Shown here one piece after another: positions 8,331 to 17,412 of a stretch of DNA of 64,000 bases. Origin of the DNA: Oscillibacter sp. (lineage in GTDB: Bacteria > Bacillota > Clostridia > Oscillospirales > Oscillospiraceae); NCBI GenBank assembly GCA_022652815.1, contig JALCRR010000007.1, positions 1-64,000 of the forward strand, in the 5' to 3' direction. Position 1 is the stretch's first letter. The number at the start of each line of letters is the position of its first letter. The position numbers were made by a program, and so were the translations under genes. Below the pieces are notes generated by a model, which saw only the letters and a program-made list of their open reading frames with translations, did no database searches and was not told the DNA's origin.

Positions 8331-9613
8331 ACATTATCGTAGTCGTTTTAACGTCCTTCTTCGTTCTGGTCCTGTTGGGGTTTCCCATTGCGTTTAGCAT
8401 GGGCATTGCAGGCGCGGTAACCGTCACCTTTGCTGCAGGCGCCGGGGCTATTCCCTTGATGATCGTGCCGCAGCGGGTGTTTGTGGCAATGGATTCCTTT
8501 TCCCTAATGGCAATTCCCTTTTTTATTCTCGCCGGCGAACTAATGAACAGCAGCGGCATTACCCGAAAAATTGTTCAATTCGCAGGCAGCCTTGTAGGTC
8601 ATGTGCGTGGTGGACTGGCTCATGTCAACATTCTTGCCAGTGTGCTGTTTGCGGGTCTGTCCGGCTCTGCAGTGGCGGACGCAGCTTCCATCGGCGGAAT
8701 GTTGATTCCGGCTATGGAGGAGGACGGCTATGACGCCGATTTCAGTGTGGCTGTCACGGCAGCATCCGCCTGCGTCGGTCCCATTATTCCTCCCAGTATT
8801 TGTGCAGTGGTGTATTCTTCCATGTCCGGCCTGTCTACTGCGGCGCTGTTTGCCGGCGGCGTGGTTCCCGGACTGCTGCTCGCGCTGTCCCAGATGGTTA
8901 TTGTCGTGTTTTTTGCGCGAAAGCGTGGATACCACAAGGGCTCGTGGAGAGGCCTTTCCTATGTGGGAAAAATGTTTATTTCTGCCCTGCCCGCACTGGT
9001 TATGCCCCTGATTATTCTGGGAGGCATCCTAAGCGGTATCTTTTCCGCCACGGAGGCTGGCGTTGTCGCCTGCGTGTATGGTGCAGCGGTAGGACTTGCC
9101 TCCAAGGAGCTTCGAATTAAGGATTTTCCGAAAGTGCTACTGAGCGCTGCGCAGACGGCAGGAACCACAATGCTGGTGATTGGCTTTGCGCAGGTGCTGA
9201 GCTGGCTGCTGACGCGGGGCAACTTTGCCACTATTTTGTGCAATGGCTTGTTCAGTCTGACAAGCAATACACAGATGGTGTTCATCTTGCTGCTGATCGG
9301 TATGTTCATTCTCGGCTTTTTCATCGACACTACGGCGCTGTTGATTTTGGCAGTGCCGGTGATTGCACCGATTATTGCTACAACGAGCATCAATCCCTAT
9401 CACTTTGGCAATCTGGCCATCATTATGGCAATTATGGGTGCCTGCACACCCCCCGTAGGTGTGTTGCTGTTTGTTTGCTGCGGAATCGCGAAGATCCCCG
9501 TAATGCGGGGTGCGAAGGCGTTGGCGCCTTTCTTGGTCGTCATGTGCCTGCTGGTTCTGGCGCTGTCCTTCTGCCCGGGCCTGGTTACGGGTCTGTCCAG
9601 CCTAATCAGCTAA
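8327..9613 (+). CDS. dctM: TRAP transporter large permease (DctM family)
   Basis: A 428-residue polytopic protein of about 12 helices, the normal DctM length. Family landmarks are the N-terminal LLGFPIAFSMGIAG, the MDSFSLMAIPFFILAGELMN segment, HVNILASVLFAGLSGSAVAD, and the C-terminal ACTPPVGVLLFV. It overlaps dctQ by 4 bp and ends the operon. With DctP and DctQ it imports the substrate of this locus, most likely a sugar acid or hydroxy acid given the flanking enzymes. Confidence 0.93.
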   Translation: MNIIVVVLTSFFVLVLLGFPIAFSMGIAGAVTVTFAAGAGAIPLMIVPQRVFVAMDSFSLMAIPFFILAGELMNSSGITRKIVQFAGSLVGHVRGGLAHVNILASVLFAGLSGSAVADAASIGGMLIPAMEEDGYDADFSVAVTAASACVGPIIPPSICAVVYSSMSGLSTAALFAGGVVPGLLLALSQMVIVVFFARKRGYHKGSWRGLSYVGKMFISALPALVMPLIILGGILSGIFSATEAGVVACVYGAAVGLASKELRIKDFPKVLLSAAQTAGTTMLVIGFAQVLSWLLTRGNFATILCNGLFSLTSNTQMVFILLLIGMFILGFFIDTTALLILAVPVIAPIIATTSINPYHFGNLAIIMAIMGACTPPVGVLLFVCCGIAKIPVMRGAKALAPFLVVMCLLVLALSFCPGLVTGLSSLIS

Positions 9614-9811
9614 TGAAGCCTCCGCGGGGAGATCGCAGTTTCTCCGAAAGCCGTGTTGTATACAGCCCTGTGAGTTGGGAGTATCACTACCGTTGACATT
9701 TCCGAAAAGCAGGGGCAAAACTCCTTCCCGAGAAAAGTTATGGCTGGATTCATTTTCAACCTTAAACATTTAAATAGTGCAAGGTGCGTTCGGCGTGCCG
9801 GAGCCAAAAGC

Positions 9812-9845
9812 AAATGGCCAGTCGATGGACTGGTCATTTGTTTTG
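9812..9845 (+). terminator. Terminator after the first TRAP operon
   Basis: Stem AAATGGCCAGTC / GACTGGTCATTT (one G-T pair) with a GATG loop, followed by GTTTTGG. It is about 200 nt beyond the dctM stop. Confidence 0.7.
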
Positions 9846-10227
9846 GCAGATTCTTAAAGGCCAATCTTCTGTGTGTGAAGATACGTCTGGAGATCGGTCA
9901 TTCAAATTTTCTACGTTAGGTAAGTACTTGGGTTAAATGGAGATCTATTAGCGGAAGAAAATCAGAGCTTTTGGACAGACGAGCAAGCTCGTCGGCGAAT
10001 CGGCTCAAAACTTACATTGTAGAGCAAAGCCACTGGTTTATGCGCTCATGGTATTTGAATTGATCAAACACCGAAAATAACTATTTCTGAAGAAACCGCT
10101 GTTTTCCCACTCCCCTTTAATTACCCGTAGAAAACTGATGTGGCTTTCCATAGGGAAAGCCTCTTTCATGTTGGATATATTACCTCGGCAGTGCAATTTT
10201 CTTGGCCGCATTTTAGATATTGTTTAT

Positions 10228-10262
10228 CACCGGCACGCAAATGTGTGCCGGTGTTCTTTTTT
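10228..10262 (+). terminator. Intrinsic terminator hairpin
   Basis: Stem CACCGGCAC / GTGCCGGTG with an 8-nt loop and TTCTTTTTT after it. It sits upstream of the GGDEF gene with no ORF that clearly feeds into it, so it may end read-through or a short unrecognised RNA. Confidence 0.7.
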
Positions 10263-10405
10263 GCGGCAGCTTCGGCTGGCAGCAGATGTTTTTGGACGGC
10301 GGACGGTTCCAAAAACCGCGTGCAAAGTTCGGTGTTTTTGCGTAATTGACATTTCTTGGGCAAATGTTATGATTGAAAAAACCACAAAAGTCTGGAGGGA
10401 GAAGG

Positions 10406-12724
10406 ATGACAGGACATGGCGCACGGCGTAAGCGGATTGGGCTGCTGATCAGTCATCTTGCCTCCAACTATGCTTATGAACGTTGCCTTGGCGTGGAACG
10501 TGCGGCAGAGGAAGCTGACTGCGACGTTTATATTTTTCCCGGAACGCTGATGCAGGACTTTCTTGGCAGTGACAAGGGTGTTTCCTTCAACTTTTCTCAT
10601 AATCTGGTTTTTGAATACGCTCCCCGGCTCAATCTGGATGCGCTGATTATCTGTATTGCCGGTATTGCGGATTATTACGACCACCGGGAGTTTCAATCCT
10701 TTCTGGGGCACTTTGCCGGAATTCCCATCATTCTTTTGGAATTCCGGATTCCCGGCTACCGCAGCATTGTCAGTGACAGCCGCTCAGGCATTACTGCCGT
10801 TCTGGAGCATTTGATCTCCGTTCATCACACTAAAAAAATCTGCTATGTTTCCGGTCCGGACAACAATTATGATGCGCAGGAACGTCTGGCAACCTATCGG
10901 GAGGTCATGGCCCGGCATCAACTTCCCGTCACGCCGGAGATGGTGGTCTGCGGCTGGTTTTCCATTCACTGTGAAAAGGAAATCAATCAGTTGCTGGACG
11001 ACAACCCCGATGCGGACGCAATTTGCTGCGCCAATGATTTAATGGCTGTGTGCACCTGTCAAGAGCTCAAGCGTCGGGGCATGATTCCAGGGCGGGACAT
11101 TGCCGTCACCGGTTTTGACAACTCCGACCTTTCTAAGACGCTGGACCCACCTTTGACCACTGTGCGCGTCAGCTCCTACGACATGGGCTATCAAGCCGTA
11201 CAGGAGGTGCTACGCCTTCTGCGCGGTGAGGAACAAAAGATCTTTGTAACTGAAAGCGGCATGATTGCCCGCACATCCTGCGGATGCACCTACCAGGCTG
11301 GTTTCGGGCAGTTTTTGGATCGTTTTCTGCCCTTGACTCCCCAGGTCATTCCGGATGTATGTAGGCAAATTCTTGCCCTGTCGCTGCTGCACCCAAGCTC
11401 TGCCAGCTTTACATCCCGTTCCCAACCTGTTTTGCAGGCATTTTTATCCTCGCTTCTGGCAGATGCTCTGGACGTGGTCGTGATCAACTTTCAAAGTGAC
11501 GCGCAACTGGCTCGAGTGCGCTCTCTGGTCGCATTTTGCGCCACAGAGCTGTCGGCAGAGCGTCTGCAAAATACGCTGGACGTCTTTTTTGCGTGTCTTA
11601 GCCGGCAGATTGAAGATCCCGTCCGGCAAATTCGCCTGCTGGAATTTCGCATTTATGTACGGCAGACACTTTTCGATTGTATGATGCGCTCCCTGCGTCA
11701 GCGGGATAGTCAAGAACAGGAAAGTGGCTTTTGTGCCACCCATCTGATTCGGAATGCGCTCTTTCACTCTGGTCGCACAACGGAAGCGCTGCAGGAGATC
11801 TGCGAAAATCTGATAGAAATGGGCATTCGGAGTGCCTTTCTTTATACATATCCCTACGCCATTCCCATTAAGCAGAATGGGAAGTGGCGCTGTGCCGAGG
11901 AAATGACGCTTTCCGCCTGCTTTTCCGATCAGAAGGTTACCATACCGTTAGAGGGAGAATCTGTTCAAACAGCAGACATTCCCCAGCAGATCTCCGCGCA
12001 CCTGGACGGACGGCGCTGCACGATGCTAGTCTTCTGTCTGATTACGGAACAGGAGCAAAACGGCTTTCTTTTGTGTGAGTCTGACCTGTCCCTGTATTTC
12101 AACACCTATGTAGCCAGTATGCAAATTGGCGCTGTTCTGAAGTTCTTTTCTCTGCTGGAACAGCGCACCTCCATGGAGGCGCAGCTACGTCAGGCACTGA
12201 AAGTGATTTCCCACAAGACGGAAATGCTGGAGGTGCTGTCCTCTCAAGACGTCCTAACCAAGACCTTAAACCGCCGGGGGTTCCTTGAGCAGATGCAGTC
12301 CCGTATCCTTGCAAGTTTTGGCGATACCCTTCTACTGGGGCTGATGGATCTGGACAATCTGAAAAGCATCAATGATTCGTTCGGTCACAAAGAGGGCGAC
12401 TATGCCCTGTGCCGCTTCGCGGAAATTGTACGAAATGTGCTGGGGGAAGATGACATCTTCGGGCGTTTTGGCGGTGATGAGTTCATTCTTCTCTCCTCCC
12501 ATACCGATGCATGCTGTCAGCAGACCATCCGGCAAAAGCTGAATCAAGCCTTTGACGATTTTAATGTAAATTCGGAAAAGCCCTATTTTGTGGAGGCCTC
12601 CTACGGATTTTTGATCTTCTCCTGCAATGAAAATGCCACTCTTGAGCCTCTTCTGGCTGATGTGGATCATCTGCTATATGCGGATAAAAAGAAGAAGCGT
12701 CATAGCGCAATTAAGCCTACGTAA
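10406..12724 (+). CDS. GGDEF diguanylate cyclase with an N-terminal LacI-type sugar-binding sensor
   Basis: A 772-residue protein. Residues about 12-290 resemble the periplasmic-binding fold of LacI/PurR regulators (RKRIGLLISHLASNYAYERC, DADAICCANDLMAVCTCQEL, ITGFDNSDLSKTLDPPLTTV-like segments), but there is no DNA-binding helix-turn-helix before it. A TSCGC motif ends this domain. A helical middle region follows, and residues about 610-770 are a GGDEF domain with intact RFGGDEF (near 687) and GHKEGD. No RxxD inhibitory site is evident. The start at 10406 has GGAGG 7 nt upstream; an earlier TTG start is possible. No signal peptide or membrane helix is seen, so a cytoplasmic sugar or metabolite would control c-di-GMP synthesis. 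Confidence 0.88.
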   Translation: MTGHGARRKRIGLLISHLASNYAYERCLGVERAAEEADCDVYIFPGTLMQDFLGSDKGVSFNFSHNLVFEYAPRLNLDALIICIAGIADYYDHREFQSFLGHFAGIPIILLEFRIPGYRSIVSDSRSGITAVLEHLISVHHTKKICYVSGPDNNYDAQERLATYREVMARHQLPVTPEMVVCGWFSIHCEKEINQLLDDNPDADAICCANDLMAVCTCQELKRRGMIPGRDIAVTGFDNSDLSKTLDPPLTTVRVSSYDMGYQAVQEVLRLLRGEEQKIFVTESGMIARTSCGCTYQAGFGQFLDRFLPLTPQVIPDVCRQILALSLLHPSSASFTSRSQPVLQAFLSSLLADALDVVVINFQSDAQLARVRSLVAFCATELSAERLQNTLDVFFACLSRQIEDPVRQIRLLEFRIYVRQTLFDCMMRSLRQRDSQEQESGFCATHLIRNALFHSGRTTEALQEICENLIEMGIRSAFLYTYPYAIPIKQNGKWRCAEEMTLSACFSDQKVTIPLEGESVQTADIPQQISAHLDGRRCTMLVFCLITEQEQNGFLLCESDLSLYFNTYVASMQIGAVLKFFSLLEQRTSMEAQLRQALKVISHKTEMLEVLSSQDVLTKTLNRRGFLEQMQSRILASFGDTLLLGLMDLDNLKSINDSFGHKEGDYALCRFAEIVRNVLGEDDIFGRFGGDEFILLSSHTDACCQQTIRQKLNQAFDDFNVNSEKPYFVEASYGFLIFSCNENATLEPLLADVDHLLYADKKKKRHSAIKPT

Positions 12725-12743
12725 GGTATTGGTGGAGATAAAA

Positions 12744-12772
12744 CAGCCGTCCAAACGGGCGGCTGTTGTTTT
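12744..12772 (+). terminator. Terminator after the GGDEF gene
   Basis: Stem CAGCCGTCC / GGGCGGCTG (one G-T pair) around AAAC, then TTGTTTTCC; about 20 nt beyond the stop codon. Confidence 0.8.
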
Positions 12773-12826
12773 CCTCTCCCCGGATATGTTATACTAGAAA
12801 AAATCGGTAAAAGATGGAGGAACCCA

Positions 12827-13681
12827 ATGAAAACCGGCATTGTTCTGGAGGGCGGCGCCCTCCGCACGATTTATTCTTCCGGCGTATGCGACGCGTTTTT
12901 AGACGCGAATCTGATGCCGGACTATGTGATCGGCGTTTCCGCAGGCATTGCCTACGGAGTGAGTTATGTCTCCCGGCAAAAATGGCGCAATTTACAGATT
13001 GCCTGCTCCTACGCCAACGACCGACGCTACATGGGCATGAGCAACCTGCTGAATCGAAAGAACCAGTCCTACTTCGGGCTTGATTTTGTCTATGACCGAA
13101 TTCCCAACGAACTGATTCCCTTTGATTATGACACGTTCGCGGCCTATCCCGGTGAGATGGAGGCCGTGGTGACCAACTTGAATACCGGCAAGGCGGACTA
13201 TCTGCCCGTTCCCCGGAAGGACGATCACTTTGACATTCTGCGGGCTACCTGTGCCATGCCCGTTCTGTTTCCCATTTTCCACATCAACGGTCAGCCCTAT
13301 CTGGACGGTGGCTGCACCGATGCAATTCCCTGGCAGCGGGCCTTTGACGTAGGCTGCGAGCGGGTGGTCGTTGTCCTGACGCGGGAACGATCTTACGTTC
13401 GCAGACCCGAAAAAATTGAAAGGCTGATTGAGCGAAAATACCGGGCCTGGCCTAGCTTTATCGATGCCATGCACCGCCGCGCCGACGATTACAATGAAAG
13501 CCGTCAAAAGCTTTTTGATCTGGAGCGGGAGGGGCGGGTCATCGTGCTTGCCCCCGACTGCACCCAGGGCTTTTCTCGCACAGAGCGGGATCTCGAAAAG
13601 ATCCGTGCCCTTTGGCAGGACGGCTATTTTGACGGTCACGCCGCCGCATCGACTGTCCGCGGTTTCTGGGAAGGACGCTGA
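12827..13681 (+). CDS. Patatin-like phospholipase
   Basis: A 284-residue acyl hydrolase of the patatin family. The oxyanion-hole motif EGGALR is at residues 8-13, the nucleophile elbow GVSAG at 36-40 (Ser38), and the catalytic Asp in DGG at 160-162, giving the usual Ser-Asp dyad. Length and the GATS-like surroundings fit bacterial YjjU/RssA-type enzymes. GGAGG lies 8 nt before the ATG, and TATACT about 30 nt upstream is a candidate -10. No signal peptide is present, so it should act on lipids from the cytoplasmic side. It is followed after 38 bp by the PPC-domain gene. Confidence 0.9.
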   Translation: MKTGIVLEGGALRTIYSSGVCDAFLDANLMPDYVIGVSAGIAYGVSYVSRQKWRNLQIACSYANDRRYMGMSNLLNRKNQSYFGLDFVYDRIPNELIPFDYDTFAAYPGEMEAVVTNLNTGKADYLPVPRKDDHFDILRATCAMPVLFPIFHINGQPYLDGGCTDAIPWQRAFDVGCERVVVVLTRERSYVRRPEKIERLIERKYRAWPSFIDAMHRRADDYNESRQKLFDLEREGRVIVLAPDCTQGFSRTERDLEKIRALWQDGYFDGHAAASTVRGFWEGR

Positions 13682-13719
13682 GGCGTCTGCCCCCCATTAC
13701 ATATGAGGAGGACTCTTAT

Positions 13720-14184
13720 ATGAAAGCAGCCAGTGGTTCCTTTAACCGAATTTTTCCTTACCGCCTGTCGCCGGGTGAGGACGTCTTTACGTCTCTTCAG
13801 AAGCTGTGCGAGCAGGAACACATTTTAAATGGTGTAATGCTCTCCGGCATCGGCAGCATGAACGGCATGCAGGTATACGATATCCAGCAGCCGTCAGACA
13901 TGGTTGCGAGCTGCGGCTACGGCGAACCCATCGTTATGGAAGGGCTCTACGAGCTTCTCTCCATGTCGGGTCTGATCTGTCAAGGAGAGGACGGGAAGCC
14001 AAGCCTGCACCTACACTGTACCTTTGCAGACAGCAACGGACACGTCTTTGGCGGTCACATGGGCGAGGGCTGCATCGTCAAGGTGACGGTGGAGGGATGC
14101 ATTGGTGAGTTGGGCGGCGTATCCATGAAGCGGGAGCTTCAGCCCGAGCTGGGCGTCATGATCTTGAACCCGGAATCCCTGTAA
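13720..14184 (+). CDS. PPC/DUF296-domain DNA-binding-like protein
   Basis: A 154-residue single-domain protein of the PPC (plants and prokaryotes conserved, DUF296) family. Family features are the LSGIGSMNGMQVYD strand region and the C-terminal LHLHCTFADSNGHVFGGHM, where conserved His residues lie near a possible metal site. Prokaryotic members are stand-alone trimeric proteins of uncertain function. AGGAGG precedes the ATG by 10 nt. It is probably co-transcribed with the patatin and ends at a strong terminator. Confidence 0.85.
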   Translation: MKAASGSFNRIFPYRLSPGEDVFTSLQKLCEQEHILNGVMLSGIGSMNGMQVYDIQQPSDMVASCGYGEPIVMEGLYELLSMSGLICQGEDGKPSLHLHCTFADSNGHVFGGHMGEGCIVKVTVEGCIGELGGVSMKRELQPELGVMILNPESL

Positions 14185-14192
14185 AAAAGTGC

Positions 14193-14243
14193 AAAAGAGG
14201 ACGGCATTTCCTGTTTTTTTACAGGGGAACCGTCCTCTTTTTC
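14193..14243 (+). terminator. Terminator after the PPC-domain gene
   Basis: Outer stem AAAGAGGACGG / CCGTCCTCTTT enclosing an inner CCTGT-ACAGG hairpin, followed by TTTTTC, 10 nt past the stop. Confidence 0.88.
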
Positions 14244-14247
14244 AGAT

Positions 14248-14275
14248 TTTACATAGATTTTACACAGATTTGATA
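14248..14275 (+). promoter_or_regulatory. PhoP/PhoB-box-like direct repeats ahead of the phosphate symporter
   Basis: Three hexamers on an 11-bp period: TTTACA (14248-14253), TTTACA (14259-14264), TTGATA (14270-14275). This matches the TT(A/T)ACA-N5-TT(A/T)ACA design of Gram-positive PhoP boxes. A TATAAT (14308-14313) lies about 30 nt downstream with no good -35 element, as expected for an activator-dependent promoter. Confidence 0.55.
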
Positions 14276-14391
14276 AAACGGCTCTTTTTCGCAAATGCTT
14301 TTACATATATAATACAAGAAGTTCACATGAATTTCACGTTCCGCACGCTGTCTCCGGTCAAGTGCGGAATTTCACTGTAAAGGAGCACTGT

Positions 14392-16140
14392 ATGGATATC
14401 TTTTCTATTCTGACACTGTGCGGTGGGCTTGCTTTCTTCCTGTACGGCATGAACACCATGTCCCAGAGCCTGGAGAAAATGGCCGGCGGCAAGCTGGAGC
14501 GCACACTGAAAAAAATGACCTCCAGTCCCTTGAAAAGTCTCGCTTTGGGAGCCGGAATTACCATTGCCATTCAGTCCTCCTCCGCCATGACCGTCATGCT
14601 GGTGGGACTGGTCAACTCCGGTGTCATGGAGCTGGGGCAAACCATTGGCGTCATTATGGGTTCCAACATCGGCACCACTCTGACGGCATGGATTTTGTCC
14701 CTCACCGGGCTTCAGAGCGACAATGTGTGGATCAACCTTTTAAAGCCGGAAAACTTCTCGCCCGTCATTGCCTTGATCGGCATTATTTTCATCATGAGCT
14801 CCAAAAAGCAGCGCCGCCGGGACGTTGGCCGCATTATGGTGGGCTTCGCCATTTTGATGTACGGCATGGAGTTGATGAAAAATGCCGTCAGTCCCCTTGC
14901 CCAAATGCCCGGTTTTGAGGATCTACTCACCGCGTTTAACAATCCTCTGCTGGGCGTGGCAGTGGGTGCCATCTTCACCGGCGTCATTCAGTCCTCCGCC
15001 GCCTCCGTGGGTATTTTGCAGGCGCTGGCGCTCACCGGCAGCATCTCCTACGGCATGGCCATTCCGATTATCATGGGTCAGAATATCGGCACCTGCGTGA
15101 CGGCTCTGCTGTCCTCCATCGGCGTCAGCCGAAACGCCAAGCGGGTGGCCGCCGTCCACATCTCCTTTAACGTCATCGGCACCGTGGTGTGTCTCGCCCT
15201 GTTTTACGGCGGCAACGCGATTTTCCACTACTCCTTTATTAATACTGCCATCGGTGCGGTGGGCATTGCCTTCTGCCACACAGTCTTCAACGTCATCACA
15301 ACAGTCCTGCTTTTGCCGTTCGCCCGCCAGCTGGAAAAGCTGGCGTGCGTTCTGGTCAAGTCGGAATCCAAGGCCGAGAGCTTCGCGTTTCTGGATCCCC
15401 GCCTGCTGCGCACCCCCAGCGTTGCCATCAGCGAGTGCATCGCCATGGCAAACACCATGGGCGAAACCGCCCACCACAATCTGCTATTGGCCATTGAGCA
15501 GCTTCAAGACTACTCCCCCGCAAGAGAGAGCGAAATTTCTGCCAACGAGGAAAAGCTGGACATTTATGAGGACAAGCTGGGCAATTATCTGGTGGAGATC
15601 TCCCGTCACGGGATTTCCTCCGCCGACAGCCGAGAGGTCTCCCGTCTGCTGCACTCCATTAGCGACTTTGAGCGCATCGGCGATCACGCCCAGAATTTGC
15701 AGGAAAGTGCGCTGGAGCTTCGGGACAAAGAGCTACATTTCTCCGATTCCGCCCGCGGCGAGCTGAATGTCCTCACCGCCGCCGTTTCGGAGGTCATGGA
15801 TCTGGCCTTCCAAAGCTTTGCAGCCAACGATCCGGAACAGGCCGTCCGGGTCGAGCCGCTGGAGGAAACCGTAGATCAGCTGATTGAGGAGATCCGTCTG
15901 CGCCACATTGAGCGGCTGCAGAGCGGAAAGTGCACCATTCAGCTGGGCTTTGTTCTTAACGATCTGCTAACCAATTTTGAGCGCGTTTCCGACCACTGTT
16001 CCAACATTGCCGTGTGCAGCATCGAAGCCTCGCAGGAAGATCTGGACCCTCACGCCTATCTGGAAAACGTCCGGGCAGACGGCGGGTTTACAAAGGAGCT
16101 GCGCACAGACCTGCGCAAATACACATTGCCGCAGGCATAA
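14392..16140 (+). CDS. Na+/phosphate symporter (NptA/PhoU-domain family)
   Basis: A 582-residue protein. Residues 1-320 hold the duplicated Na/Pi-cotransporter core, each copy with a QSSSA-type motif (IAIQSSSAMTVM and GVIQSSAASVGIL) and a GxNIGT motif (MGSNIGTTLT, MGQNIGTCVT). The cytoplasmic C-terminus, about residues 350-570, is a PhoU-like helical bundle (SDFERIGDHAQNL, FERVSDHCSNIAV). The start at 14392 has AAGGAG 6 nt upstream. The gene stands alone behind the Pho-box-like repeats and ends at a hairpin. The expected function is inward phosphate transport. Confidence 0.92.
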   Translation: MDIFSILTLCGGLAFFLYGMNTMSQSLEKMAGGKLERTLKKMTSSPLKSLALGAGITIAIQSSSAMTVMLVGLVNSGVMELGQTIGVIMGSNIGTTLTAWILSLTGLQSDNVWINLLKPENFSPVIALIGIIFIMSSKKQRRRDVGRIMVGFAILMYGMELMKNAVSPLAQMPGFEDLLTAFNNPLLGVAVGAIFTGVIQSSAASVGILQALALTGSISYGMAIPIIMGQNIGTCVTALLSSIGVSRNAKRVAAVHISFNVIGTVVCLALFYGGNAIFHYSFINTAIGAVGIAFCHTVFNVITTVLLLPFARQLEKLACVLVKSESKAESFAFLDPRLLRTPSVAISECIAMANTMGETAHHNLLLAIEQLQDYSPARESEISANEEKLDIYEDKLGNYLVEISRHGISSADSREVSRLLHSISDFERIGDHAQNLQESALELRDKELHFSDSARGELNVLTAAVSEVMDLAFQSFAANDPEQAVRVEPLEETVDQLIEEIRLRHIERLQSGKCTIQLGFVLNDLLTNFERVSDHCSNIAVCSIEASQEDLDPHAYLENVRADGGFTKELRTDLRKYTLPQA

Positions 16141-16151
16141 GCACTTCTTTT

Positions 16152-16178
16152 ACCGGGAGGACGGCTGGTCCTCCCGGT
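16152..16178 (+). terminator. Hairpin after the Na/Pi symporter
   Basis: Perfect 11-bp stem ACCGGGAGGAC / GTCCTCCCGGT, 12 nt past the stop; the following sequence (TCTGTATATT) is only moderately U-rich. Confidence 0.7.
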
Positions 16179-16327
16179 TCTGTATATTCATTTTAATATT
16201 CACTTTGTTTTTGAATATTTCCGTCGTTTTGCATAATTTCTCCCCAGTTTTTCCCTAATTTTTGCCGTTCAATTTGGATGATCCCACTCTTGTTTCAAAT
16301 ATTTATGCATTTTTTCTGGAAAAGTAT

Positions 16328-16356
16328 TGACAATGTGGATGGAACGTGTTATGTTG
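16328..16356 (+). promoter_or_regulatory. SigA-type promoter of the ABC transporter operon
   Basis: Perfect TTGACA (16328-16333), 17-nt spacer, TATGTT (16351-16356). The transcript would have an untranslated leader of about 100 nt. Confidence 0.75.
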
Positions 16357-16463
16357 TATCCTGTTCCCCGGAAAGAATTTCCTGCGGAACATTCCGGATG
16401 ACCAATTCGGAAGTTGAATTTATTTTAAATGAAATCAAAAATATAAAGAAAAGGAAGATTGTT

Positions 16464-17393
16464 ATGAAGAAGTTTCTTGCATTGATTTTGGCAGTCGGCA
16501 TGACCCTCTCTCTTGCGGCATGCGGCTCCTCCAACTCCGGCGCATCCAGCGCCAGCGCCTCCGGCTCCGCCGCGAAGGACTATTCCACGATGTCCATCGA
16601 CGAGCTGAAGGGCGAGATCACCACCGTGACCGACGGTAAGCTGACCGTCGCCACCTCCCCCGACTTTGCTCCTTATGAGTTCTACTCCATCGGTTCTGAC
16701 GGCACCCCCACCCTCTCCGGTTTCGATATGACTCTGGCACAGTACATCGCCGACTATCTGGGTCTTACGCTGGATGTGGTTCCCATGGATTTTGACGGCG
16801 TGCTGATGGAAGTCGGCATGAACAACGTCGATCTGGGTATGGCCGGTCTGAGCCCCGACCCCGCCCGTGCCGAGGCCATGGACTTCTCCGACATCTACTA
16901 TACCGGCGGCCAGTCTCTGGTTACCGTGAAGGCCAACAAGGACGTATACAACTCCTTTGATGCCATCAACAAATCCGACGTCTCTGTCGGTGCACAGATT
17001 GGTTCCATTCAGGCCGATCTGGCTTCCAAGAATTCTCCCGACGCCAACATCATTCAGCTGGCAAAGGTCACTGACATCATTGCCGAGCTTCTGAGCGGCA
17101 AGCTGGATGCGGCTTACATTGAAACCGCTGTTGCTGTGAGCTATCAGACCAACTATCCCGATCTGGAGATCGTAATGGACGTTCCCTATGATGTGGAAGG
17201 CTCCGCCATCGGCGTCTCCAAGGGCAACGAGGCACTGCTGGCTGGCGTGAACCTGGCCATTGCCGCCGCGATTGAGGACGGCTCTATGGACAAGTTCGTG
17301 GCTGACGCCACCGAGCTGGCAGCCGGCAGCACTTACGAGGGCCTGCTGGACGAAAACGGCCAGGCAGCCGCCGCTTCTTCTTCCGCAGCCTAA
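16464..17393 (+). CDS. Polar amino-acid ABC transporter substrate-binding lipoprotein (family 3)
   Basis: A 309-residue family 3 solute-binding protein. The lipoprotein signal MKKFLALILAVGMTLSLAA precedes Cys20, then a Ser/Gly/Ala linker. The SBP_bac_3 fold shows KLTVATSPDFAPYEF, FDMTLAQYIADYLG, and DLGMAGLSPDPARAEAMDFS. The start at 16464 has AAGGAAG 6 nt upstream; upstream in-frame codons belong to the leader RNA. It captures an amino acid or related polar compound for the permease and ATPase encoded next. A perfect hairpin separates it from the permease gene. Confidence 0.93.
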   Translation: MKKFLALILAVGMTLSLAACGSSNSGASSASASGSAAKDYSTMSIDELKGEITTVTDGKLTVATSPDFAPYEFYSIGSDGTPTLSGFDMTLAQYIADYLGLTLDVVPMDFDGVLMEVGMNNVDLGMAGLSPDPARAEAMDFSDIYYTGGQSLVTVKANKDVYNSFDAINKSDVSVGAQIGSIQADLASKNSPDANIIQLAKVTDIIAELLSGKLDAAYIETAVAVSYQTNYPDLEIVMDVPYDVEGSAIGVSKGNEALLAGVNLAIAAAIEDGSMDKFVADATELAAGSTYEGLLDENGQAAAASSSAA

Positions 17394-17412
17394 GTTCTTT
17401 CCAAATATTGTT

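Larger units (their letters stand above)
9614..10405. other. Intergenic region with two terminator-like hairpins
   Basis: About 790 bp with no supported gene. It holds a terminator hairpin at 9812-9845, a second one at 10228-10262, and AT-rich DNA between them. No promoter of good quality was found for the GGDEF gene that starts at 10406. Confidence 0.5.
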
